From: Candidatus Oscillibacter excrementigallinarum
Lineage (GTDB): Bacteria > Bacillota > Clostridia > Oscillospirales > Oscillospiraceae
Direction: 5' to 3'
Assembly (NCBI GenBank): GCA_019118245.1
Contig: DWZJ01000030.1
Location: 1 to 49,115 of the forward strand
Length of the DNA stretch: 49,115 nucleotides
Under the pieces are notes generated by a model. It was not told where the DNA came from and did no database searches. It worked only from the letters and a program-made list of their open reading frames with translations. The translations under genes were made by a program, and so were the position numbers. Positions 31,154-38,904 of this stretch are shown here, piece after piece; positions within the stretch are counted from its first letter, which is position 1; the number at the start of each line of letters is the position of its first letter.

Positions 31154-31285
31154 AATCCTACGGATCATATTGCGGCTGTGCCCGCGCTTCATGGCTTGAT
31201 GGAAGACTTTATGTATGCTGATGACCGCTCCCTTTGGTATGACGGATACCATGAAAGCGATTTACAGACGATCACAAGGATTTGA
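31154..31285 (+). pseudogene. Possible gene remnant
   Basis: Between a TAG at 31151 and TGA at 31283 lies a 43-codon frame without a start. It reads NPTDHIAAVPALHGLMEDF and then MYADDRSLWYDGYHESDL, ending QTITRI. The residue mix looks protein-like, and there is no ribosome site. It may be the 3' end of a gene lost when the restriction system came in. The family is not recognised. Confidence 0.3.
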
Positions 31286-31310
31286 CGCATTCAAAAAAAT
31301 TCTTTATGAT
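31282..31310 (+). promoter_or_regulatory. Promoter of the hsdMSR operon
   Basis: TTGACG (31282-31287), 17 bp, TATGAT (31305-31310), ahead of the ATG at 31345. Confidence 0.65.
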
Positions 31311-31344
31311 ATTTGTCTGCTGAACATTACGAACGGATAGAAAG

Positions 31345-32961
31345 ATGGGATTCTTTGTGGCAAAGAAGAAAACAGAAGAGACTTTGAACTTGGACACGAT
31401 CCTTTTTAAGTGCCGCGATATTCTGCGCCAGGCGCGCAATTCCGGCTCATTTTTTGAAAAACGCGATATGATGCTGACACTTGTGTTCCTGCGATTTATC
31501 GGCGAAAAATTTGAGGACGGGGTCGAGAATCTGCGCCAGGCGCTGATCGAACAGGACCTGGATCCCGATGACGCGGAGATCTGGGCGGCGTTTTTTGACG
31601 ATGCCACCTTTATAGACGGCACCTATAACCTGCCCGTGGAGGCGCGCTGGTCCACGATCATCAATACGCCGGCCCCACAGCTGAATGTGGCGCTGGATAC
31701 CGCGCTGCACAGCATTGCCGCCAGCAGCAAGCAGCTGAAGGAATGCTTTGTGGAGGGCACATTCACCTCCCGCAACCTTGCCCCCAAGGACATTAAGATG
31801 GTCGTGGATGAGGTCAACAAAATCAGCCACAAGACCTTTGGAGAGGAAAAAGACCTTATTGGCCGGGTATATGAATACTTCCTCAAGGAGTTTGCCGTCA
31901 ACGCGACCAAAGAAGAGGGCGAATACTACACGCCCCATGATGTGGTCCAGCTGATCGCCACCATGATCGAACCATTTGACGGCACCTTATACGATCCGTG
32001 CTGCGGCAGCGGCGGGATGTTCATCCAGAGCGCGGAGCTTGTCAAAGCAAAGAAGGGCGACATCAGCCGCATCAATGTGTATGGACAGGAGAAGGAAGCA
32101 GCCACCTACCGGCTGGCGCAGATGAACCTCGCGCTGCGCGGGATCAGCCACAACCTTGGCGATACCAGCGATTCCACTTTTACCCACGACCTGCATAAGG
32201 GACTCTATTTCAACTATATCATGGCAAATCCTCCCTTCAACCTGAAGGGGTGGTATAACGAGAATCTGAAAAACGACCCGCGCTGGGCGGAGTATTCCAC
32301 ACCGCCGGAGAGCAACGCCAACTATGCCTGGATCCTGCATATCCTTTCCCACCTGAAACCCCTCGACGGCGTGGCCGGTTTTCTGCTGGCAAACGGCGCC
32401 CTGGGCGACAGCGACACGCTGGAAATTCGGAAAAAGCTGATCCGGAATGATAAGGTGGAGGCCATCGTCATCCTCCCCCGTGAGCTGTTTATCACCACGG
32501 ACATCAGTGTCACGCTTTGGATCCTGAACCAAAACAAAAAGGGCGGGGCCTATCACGGGAGGATGCTCCGCAGCCGGGAGCACGAGATCCTGTTTATGGA
32601 CCTGCGCACTTGGACGGAGAATCCGGTCAAGGGCGAGAGCAAAAAGAAGGTGCGGCTGACAACGGAGCAGATCGAAAGAGCGGCAGAGATCTATCACGCC
32701 TGGCAGAATGAGGGAACGGACGGCACAGACTACGCGGTGCCGGAGCTGTACCGCAGCGTCGGCATCGATGAGATCGAGAAACGGGGCTGGAGCCTGGTCC
32801 CCAGCAAGTACATCGAGTTCATCGACCATGATCTGGACCTTGATTTCCAGACGGAAATGCGGCGGATCCAGGAAGAGATGAAGGCTGTGATGCGGCAGGA
32901 AAAGGAGTCGCAGACCATGCTGATGGAGGCTTTCGAGGGGATCGGATATGGCATTGGCTAA
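31345..32961 (+). CDS. hsdM: Type I restriction-modification DNA methyltransferase subunit
   Basis: The 538-residue protein has an N-terminal HsdM helical domain (RDILRQARNSGSFFEKRDM), EGEYYTPHDVVQLIA (191-205), the SAM-binding DPCCGSGGMF (217-226) and the catalytic NPPF (295-298) of N6-adenine methylases. With HsdS it methylates host DNA at a bipartite target. The start follows only a weak GATAGAAAG. It overlaps hsdS by 14 bp. Its base composition is lower in GC than neighbouring housekeeping genes, consistent with transfer. Confidence 0.95.
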   Translation: MGFFVAKKKTEETLNLDTILFKCRDILRQARNSGSFFEKRDMMLTLVFLRFIGEKFEDGVENLRQALIEQDLDPDDAEIWAAFFDDATFIDGTYNLPVEARWSTIINTPAPQLNVALDTALHSIAASSKQLKECFVEGTFTSRNLAPKDIKMVVDEVNKISHKTFGEEKDLIGRVYEYFLKEFAVNATKEEGEYYTPHDVVQLIATMIEPFDGTLYDPCCGSGGMFIQSAELVKAKKGDISRINVYGQEKEAATYRLAQMNLALRGISHNLGDTSDSTFTHDLHKGLYFNYIMANPPFNLKGWYNENLKNDPRWAEYSTPPESNANYAWILHILSHLKPLDGVAGFLLANGALGDSDTLEIRKKLIRNDKVEAIVILPRELFITTDISVTLWILNQNKKGGAYHGRMLRSREHEILFMDLRTWTENPVKGESKKKVRLTTEQIERAAEIYHAWQNEGTDGTDYAVPELYRSVGIDEIEKRGWSLVPSKYIEFIDHDLDLDFQTEMRRIQEEMKAVMRQEKESQTMLMEAFEGIGYGIG

Positions 32962-34087
32962 GTATAAATTAGGTGATTTGTTACAGCTCTGTGATGACAG
33001 AAATTATGACGGGGAATATTCACTGGAAGATTTGAAGGGGATCTCCATCCAAAAGCGCTTTATGGAAACAAAGGCCAATATGGAGGATGTCTCCCTGAGT
33101 CCCTACATTTTGGTCGAGCCGGATTCCTTCGCTTACGTTACCGTAACATCCAGAAACGGTGAAAAAATCACGATCGCGCACAATACATCGGCTCAAACCT
33201 ACATCGTCTCATCCTCCTATGTCGTTTTTAAGGTGAAGCGAAAGAGCCTGCTGTCCTCGGACTATCTGTTCATGTATTTCAATCGCCCTGAATTTGACCG
33301 CTATGCACGGTTTCACTCCTGGGGCTCGGCGAGAGAGACGTTCGATTGGGACGCGATGTGTGATATTGAGATCGAACTGCCCGACATGGACGTGCAGCAG
33401 AAATATGTGGAGATCTATCGATCCATGGTCGCCAACCAGCAGAGCTACGAGCGCGGGCTGGAAGAGCTGAAACAGACCCTTGACATTTTGATCGATGAGA
33501 TCAAGCATTCCGTGGAGAGAAAAACGGTCGCCGAGCTTTTAACGGAGGTAGACGACCGAAACGACAGCGGGGAGATCACAAGCGTACAGGGGATCAATAT
33601 CACAAAGCAGTTCATGCCCTCCGTTGCGGATACCAATGGGGTAAACCTAAAACGGTACAAGCTGGTGCGCAAAGGCCAGTTTGCCTATTCGGGTATGCAG
33701 ACGGGCAGGGATGAATGCATTCGGATCGCGCTGCACCAGGGGGAGGATCCGATCATCATTTCCCCGGCATATACCGTTCTGCAGGTCAAGGATCCTGCGG
33801 TCCTTTCGGAATATGTGATGATCTGGTTTTCACGCGGGGAGAGCGACCGGCACGGATGGTTTATGAGCGATGCGAGCATACGTTCAAACCTTGACCTGGA
33901 CCGTTTTTATGAAACGGAGCTGCCGGTACCTGAAATGAGCATTCAGCGCGCGATCGTAGAGATCTACAACGCGTACATGATGCGGAGGAATATCAGCGAG
34001 CGGCTGAGGTCCCAGATCAAAGAGATCTGCCCGATCCTGATCCGGGGATCACTGGAGAATGGAGGTTCAACGCAATGGCAAGACTGA
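32948..34087 (+). CDS. hsdS: Type I restriction-modification specificity subunit
   Basis: The 379-residue protein has two similar halves. Each starts with a target-recognition domain (LCDDRNYDGEYSLEDLKGIS near 13, and VDDRNDSGEITSVQGINIT near 201) and ends in a coiled conserved helix (LEELKQTLDILIDEIKHSV and ISERLRSQIKEICPILIRG). The first domain is shared in pattern (G-I-x-I-x-K-x-F-M) with the second, as after duplication. It sets the DNA sequence recognised by HsdM and HsdR. It overlaps both neighbours (14 and 13 bp). Confidence 0.92.
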   Translation: MALAKYKLGDLLQLCDDRNYDGEYSLEDLKGISIQKRFMETKANMEDVSLSPYILVEPDSFAYVTVTSRNGEKITIAHNTSAQTYIVSSSYVVFKVKRKSLLSSDYLFMYFNRPEFDRYARFHSWGSARETFDWDAMCDIEIELPDMDVQQKYVEIYRSMVANQQSYERGLEELKQTLDILIDEIKHSVERKTVAELLTEVDDRNDSGEITSVQGINITKQFMPSVADTNGVNLKRYKLVRKGQFAYSGMQTGRDECIRIALHQGEDPIIISPAYTVLQVKDPAVLSEYVMIWFSRGESDRHGWFMSDASIRSNLDLDRFYETELPVPEMSIQRAIVEIYNAYMMRRNISERLRSQIKEICPILIRGSLENGGSTQWQD

Positions 34088-37000
34088 AGGAGTTCAATGG
34101 CCGCTATTGTGAGTCGGATTATGAAAATGCCTTCCTCAGTTTTTTGGAGGATGAGGGCTGGCAATATCTCCCCGGCGGCAGCATCCCCCGCGCTTCGCGG
34201 CGGGAGGTCCTGTATGCGGATGACATGGAACAGTTTTTAAGCAATACCAATCCGGACCTGGCCCCGGAGGAGATCCGGCAGATCATCGACACGGTCCGCC
34301 TGGCCGGCGCGGAAAGCGATTTTGCCACGCTGCACAAGGTGTATGGCTGGATGGTGAACGGTATCCAGTTCACGCCCCAGGACGGCTTGCCCAGAATGGT
34401 TGCTCTCATTGATTTTGAAAAGCCGGAAAACAACATTTTCCGCGTTGTCAATCAATTTACCGTGGAGTATACGAACAATGGACAGACGGAGACCCGCCGC
34501 CCGGATGTGCTCCTCTTCGTCAATGGGATGCCGCTGTGCGTGATCGAACTGAAAAATCCGGCGGATGCGAATGCCACGATCTATACCGCGTGGGAGCAGA
34601 TCAACATCCGCTATTGGCGGGATATCCCCCACCTGCTGCACTACTGCCCCTTGGCCTGCATCTCCGATGGAGTCAAAACGCGGCTCGGCACGGTCCGCAC
34701 GCCCTATGAGCACTTCTATGCCTGGCGCCGGGTGGACGACGGGGACAAGGTGTCCACGCTCCCCTTTGAAGAGATGCAGACCATGATCAAGGGCGTGTAC
34801 AGCCCCCGGAGATTCCTGGAGATCTTCCGCGATTACATCTATTTTCCGGACAGTGAGTATGACAGCGACGAGCGGGAGATCGTCTGCCGGTACCCGCAGT
34901 TTTTTGCCGCGCGTCTGCTGAAACAGAGCATTATCAGATCCGTGGTGGAAAAAAGCGGCAAGGGGGGGACTTATTTTGGCGCCACCGGCTGCGGCAAGAC
35001 CTATACCATGGCATTTCTCGCCCGTCAGCTGGCCCTTCGCTGCACCGATGTGCCGCAGATCGGCTCTCCGACGATCGTAATGATCGTCGACCGGGACGAC
35101 TTGCAGACCCAGGGAGCCCAGCTGTTCACCAAGAGCAAGGAATTTTTGAATCTGGGTGAGGTCCGTGTCGTCCCAAGCCGCAAGGTGCTGCGGGAGGAGC
35201 TGGGGGCGCGCCAGAGCGGCGGCTTTTACATCTGCACCATCCAGAAATTTTGCGATAGAAAAGAGGATAAGATCGGCCTCATCAATGACCGCGCGAATAT
35301 CATCTGCTTTTCGGATGAGGCCCACAGGACCCAGCTGGAGCGTGCCAGAAAGATCCAATTCAGCAAGGACGCGGACGAGAACATGAAGGCCATGGTCTCA
35401 AGGCCCTATGCAAAGGTGCTGAAAGAGGCGTTCCCACAGGCCACCTTTGTGGGCTTTACCGGCACGCCGATCGCGGAGACCTACCAGACCTTCGGCGACG
35501 AGATCGACCGCTATACGATGGACCAGGCGGTCGCGGACGGGCTGACCGTGCCGATCAAATATCATCCCCGGATCGCGAAGGTCCTGCTGGATCAGGAAAA
35601 GGTCAGACTCATCGAGGACTACTACAAAAAATGCGCGGAGGATGGCGCCACGGCAGAGGACCTTGCGGCCAGCAAAGAGGCGATGAGCTCCATGGAGGTG
35701 ATCCTGGGCGAGCCCTCGCGATTGGAGCGCCTGGCCGTGGACATTCACGACCACTATGTGTCCTCCTGCGCCAATGACCCGGACAGAGTGCAAAAAGCGA
35801 TGGTGGTGTGTTCCAGCAGACCCATTGCCTACGAGCTGCTGCGGAAATTCCAAGAGAGATACCCGGAGTGGTTTGTGGAAAAGAAGGCCCCCGACGGCAT
35901 GGATGTATCCGATGAGGAGCTGCGTGAGCTGAAGCCGATGCCGTTCATGGCCATGGTGGCGAGCACGGGCAGCAACGACCAGGCGGATATGTACCGATAT
36001 CTCGGCGGCGTGAAAAACGAGAAGCGCTCTGAGGTGCTCGACGCTGCGTTCAAGCAGGAAAAGTCGAACTTCCATATCGCGATCGTTGTGGACATGTGGA
36101 TCACCGGCTTTGACGTTCCGACGCTCACCTATCTGTACAATGACAAGCCGCTGAAAAAGCACGTGCTGATCCAGACCATCAGCCGTGTGAACAGAAAGTA
36201 CCCGGGCAAGGAATACGGTTTGATCGTGGATTATATTGGGATCCGGGACAATATGCGCGAGGCGATGAAGCTATACGGCGGAGATCGTTCCGTCGCGCCT
36301 GCGGCGGACGATGTGGAGCGGGCCGCCGGCGTATTCCGGGAGGAGCTTCTGATCCTGAAGGATCTCTTTTCCGGATATGACCTGACGCCCTTTCTCACTC
36401 TGAATGGTGATCCCGGGGAGCGGTACAGACTGCTGGCCAAGGCGGCGGAATATGTGTTCATTTCCACGGAGGAACTGAACACGGAAGCCAACGGCGGGAA
36501 AAGCACGGAAAGGGTCTCGTTCAAGACCTATTTCCTGAAAACGGTCCAGAGAATGCGTGCCGCATATGACATCTGCCAGCCCTCCGGCGAGCTCAGCGAG
36601 GAAGAGGCAGCCCTCGCACTGTGCTTCATGGCCATTGCGGGATTTGTCCGCAAGATGAGCGGCACCAGCGAGGTCGACAGCGATATCATGAATCGCCATG
36701 TGGCAAAAATGGTGGAGGAGGCGTTAAAATACAGCCAGGTCGAGAGCGTTTTGGAAAACGGGGAACAGGAGGACATTTTCAGCCCGGAATATTTTGAAAG
36801 GCTGTCTGATGTCAAAATGCCGGCTTCCAGGCTGGAACTGCTGGTCAAAATGCTGCGCAGGCAGATCCAGGAGTATCGGAAAACGAACCAGATCGCCGCG
36901 GAAAATTTCCAGGAAATGCTGGAGGAAACCATCCGGCAGTACCATGAACGGCGCAAGCATCTCGCCGCGGAGGAGACCGGAGCGGCACAGGAGGAAACGT

Positions 37001-37407
37001 CTGAGGAGATCATCCAGGATGCGACGGAGCAGGCGGTGCAGATCCTGAAAGAGATGCGTGAGGACCGGGACAGCTTCCGAAGGGTCGGGCTTACGTTCGA
37101 GGAAAAGGCCTTCTATGATATCCTGATGGCGCTGCGCGATCAGTATCACTTTGAATATGGCACAGATCAGGTCGTTGATGGCGTCTCCGTGAACGACGCG
37201 TGCAGAGCCCTGGCAAAAAAGCTCCAGGAGATCATCGATAAGCGATCCTCGTCCGCCGATTGGCTTAACAATCAGATCGTGCGGGATCGGCTCAAATTTG
37301 ACGTGAAGGTTTGCCTGATCAAAAATGGGTACCCTCCGAAGTACAGTCCGGAGGTTTTCCAAAAAGTCATGGAACAGGTGGAAAATTTTGAGGAGAACCG
37401 TTCATAG
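34075..37407 (+). CDS. hsdR: Type I restriction endonuclease subunit
   Basis: The 1110-residue protein has the nuclease motif RRPDVLLFV...CVIELK (D144, E158, K160), the Walker A box GATGCGKT (302-309), DEAH (414-417), VGFTGTPI and a helicase motif VI region QTISRVNRKYPGK. A helical C-terminus that contacts the methylase follows. It translocates and cuts unmodified DNA. The reading frame is intact from end to end. It overlaps hsdS by 13 bp. Confidence 0.96.
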   Translation: MARLKEFNGRYCESDYENAFLSFLEDEGWQYLPGGSIPRASRREVLYADDMEQFLSNTNPDLAPEEIRQIIDTVRLAGAESDFATLHKVYGWMVNGIQFTPQDGLPRMVALIDFEKPENNIFRVVNQFTVEYTNNGQTETRRPDVLLFVNGMPLCVIELKNPADANATIYTAWEQINIRYWRDIPHLLHYCPLACISDGVKTRLGTVRTPYEHFYAWRRVDDGDKVSTLPFEEMQTMIKGVYSPRRFLEIFRDYIYFPDSEYDSDEREIVCRYPQFFAARLLKQSIIRSVVEKSGKGGTYFGATGCGKTYTMAFLARQLALRCTDVPQIGSPTIVMIVDRDDLQTQGAQLFTKSKEFLNLGEVRVVPSRKVLREELGARQSGGFYICTIQKFCDRKEDKIGLINDRANIICFSDEAHRTQLERARKIQFSKDADENMKAMVSRPYAKVLKEAFPQATFVGFTGTPIAETYQTFGDEIDRYTMDQAVADGLTVPIKYHPRIAKVLLDQEKVRLIEDYYKKCAEDGATAEDLAASKEAMSSMEVILGEPSRLERLAVDIHDHYVSSCANDPDRVQKAMVVCSSRPIAYELLRKFQERYPEWFVEKKAPDGMDVSDEELRELKPMPFMAMVASTGSNDQADMYRYLGGVKNEKRSEVLDAAFKQEKSNFHIAIVVDMWITGFDVPTLTYLYNDKPLKKHVLIQTISRVNRKYPGKEYGLIVDYIGIRDNMREAMKLYGGDRSVAPAADDVERAAGVFREELLILKDLFSGYDLTPFLTLNGDPGERYRLLAKAAEYVFISTEELNTEANGGKSTERVSFKTYFLKTVQRMRAAYDICQPSGELSEEEAALALCFMAIAGFVRKMSGTSEVDSDIMNRHVAKMVEEALKYSQVESVLENGEQEDIFSPEYFERLSDVKMPASRLELLVKMLRRQIQEYRKTNQIAAENFQEMLEETIRQYHERRKHLAAEETGAAQEETSEEIIQDATEQAVQILKEMREDRDSFRRVGLTFEEKAFYDILMALRDQYHFEYGTDQVVDGVSVNDACRALAKKLQEIIDKRSSSADWLNNQIVRDRLKFDVKVCLIKNGYPPKYSPEVFQKVMEQVENFEENRS

Positions 37408-37500
37408 CATGAGGGGCTGTCCTCCCAACGACAGCGCCTGGACCGTGCCTGGCCTGCGGCCTTTTGTGATGGCCGCATAAAAGCATATCATAGTAAAAAC

Positions 37501-37546
37501 AGCAGCATACGGGCTTCCACGGGGATGCCCGTATGCTGCTGCTTTT
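37501..37546. terminator. Bidirectional terminator after hsdR
   Basis: AGCAGCATACGGGC (37501-37514) pairs perfectly with GCCCGTATGCTGCT (37527-37540). GCTTTT follows on the plus strand and GTTTTTAC on the minus strand, so it also ends the convergent CAP gene. Confidence 0.88.
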
Positions 37547-37557
37547 GTCGGCAGGCC

Positions 37558-38778
37558 CTACGCGGTGAAGAGCTGGACCCAGTAATTGCCCTCCCGGCCC
37601 ACGCCGATGGTGGTGAAGCTGCCGTTCAGGATATTGGCCCGGTGGCCGGGGGAGTTCATCCAGCCGGCCACCACCTGCGCCGGCGTGGCGTAGCCGGCGG
37701 CGATGTTCTCCCCGGCGGTCCAGTAGCGGACGCCGGCCTCATCCAGAGCGGTGAAGCAGCTGCTGCCGTCTGGACGGGTGTGGTCGAAGAGGGTAGGCAG
37801 TTCCTCCGCCCGGGTCTGGGCAGCCCCGGTGATGGCGTCGTTGGTCTGGAGGGCGGCCAGGCCCTCCTTGGCCCGTTCCTGGTTCACCAGGCGGATGACC
37901 TCGGCGATGTAGTCGGCCTCCTCCGGCGTCTGAGGTTTGGTTTCCTCCGGCGTGGTCTCCTCCGGCTTTGTCTCCTCAGGAACCGTCACCGTGCCGGGAT
38001 CCTCCGTGCCGGCTTCCTCCTCATCGGCCCAGGGGGCGGTAGAGGCGCCCGGTGTGCCCGGATCGGGCCGCCGCTCGTCGTAGAAGAGCTGGTCCTTGGC
38101 CTTCGGCGTGTCCCAGTAGCGGGTGAGCATCACCGCCGCCTGGGCCCGGGTCACCGGGGAGTTGGGGGACATGGTGTGGGCTCCGGTGCCGTTGAGGACG
38201 TACAGGTGGTAGCCCCAGCCCAGCATGGCGCTGCGGATGTCCTCCGCGTTGGCCCCCAGCGTCGCGTCATCCAGGTCCGTAAAGACGTCCAGATACATGT
38301 CTGTCATCTCATCCAGACTCCGCCCACACTCCCAGCGGTCAAAGTTCCGCAGGATGACACAGAACTCCGCCCGGGTCAGAGGCGTGTTGGGGTAGATCCG
38401 GTCCCCGTCGATCAGCCAGCTGGGCAGGATGCCCTCCTGCTTGGCCCAGATCATGGCCTGATAGTAGTAGGCGCTCTCCGGCACGTCTGTGTAGGGAGCG
38501 GGGCCGTCCAGGGAGGCCCAGTGCTCGTTGTTCATGCTGCGGTTCAGGGCGGCGATGAACTGGCCCCGGGTGAGGTTCCCCTCCGGGGAGAAGGTGGTGG
38601 CGCTGGTGCCGTTGAAGGTGTCGGGCCACTTGGAGTCATCTGACACCCGCATGATGGCGTCGTAGGCCCAGTAGTCCGGCGGCACGTCGGTGTAAGGTCC
38701 GGCGGCCAGGGCCGGGACGCTGAGGCCCAGGCAGAGGACCAGGGTCAGCAGCAGGGCGGAGAGTTTTTTCTGGATCAT
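37558..38778 (-). CDS. Secreted SLH-CAP domain protein
   Basis: The 406-residue protein has a cleavable signal peptide (to about residue 25, ALAAG), three SLH-like repeats (about 27-225; YTDVPPDYWAYDAIM, YTDVPESAYYYQAM, SPVTRAQAAVMLTRYW), a Pro/Glu/Thr linker with PEETKPEETTPEETKP, and a C-terminal CAP/SCP domain (about 292-406). CAP motifs are HTRPDGSSCF, GENIAAGY and WMNSPGHRANIL. SLH repeats bind wall polymers, so it sits on the cell surface. It lies beside a second CAP/SLH gene of different domain order. Confidence 0.93.
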   Translation of the reverse strand: MIQKKLSALLLTLVLCLGLSVPALAAGPYTDVPPDYWAYDAIMRVSDDSKWPDTFNGTSATTFSPEGNLTRGQFIAALNRSMNNEHWASLDGPAPYTDVPESAYYYQAMIWAKQEGILPSWLIDGDRIYPNTPLTRAEFCVILRNFDRWECGRSLDEMTDMYLDVFTDLDDATLGANAEDIRSAMLGWGYHLYVLNGTGAHTMSPNSPVTRAQAAVMLTRYWDTPKAKDQLFYDERRPDPGTPGASTAPWADEEEAGTEDPGTVTVPEETKPEETTPEETKPQTPEEADYIAEVIRLVNQERAKEGLAALQTNDAITGAAQTRAEELPTLFDHTRPDGSSCFTALDEAGVRYWTAGENIAAGYATPAQVVAGWMNSPGHRANILNGSFTTIGVGREGNYWVQLFTA

Positions 38779-38860
38779 GGTGATCGCTCCTTCTTATCAG
38801 ATTTTGAAATGGGATCTGTGGCGCGGCTTGGCACTCCCAACGGAGGCAGTGGTTTCGTTT

Positions 38861-38890
38861 CCCGTGCCGTGCCGCAAGGCGCGGCGCGGG
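38861..38890. repeat. GC-rich hairpin between the CAP genes
   Basis: CCCGTGCCGTGCC (38861-38873) pairs with GGCGCGGCGCGGG (38878-38890) using two wobbles. No T-run follows the stem on either strand. Confidence 0.45.
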
Positions 38891-38904
38891 AAGGGCAGGG
38901 GACA

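Larger units (their letters stand above)
30862..31344. other. Inverted repeats and remnant sequence between ssrA and hsdM
   Basis: The stretch holds a nested hairpin: CCAACTGCGA (30912-30921) with TCGCAGTTGG (30937-30946), enclosed by CGCCCGC/GCGGGCG arms. It is an inverted relative of the ssrA-upstream repeats (CGCTCCCTTGCTC at 30892-30904 is the exact complement of 30377-30389). After it comes a terminator at 31086-31133, a short open frame remnant (31154-31285) and the hsdM promoter. Composition becomes AT-richer from about 30960. Confidence 0.6.

Noticed and set aside
31134-31165. TTGACA at 31133-31138 as the hsdM promoter
   Set aside because: No good -10 box at 16-18 bp follows; the pair at 31282-31310 fits better.
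30800-37500. Integrative island with att duplication of the tmRNA end
   Set aside because: I looked for a copy of the tmRNA 3' end after hsdR and saw none, and there is no integrase gene.
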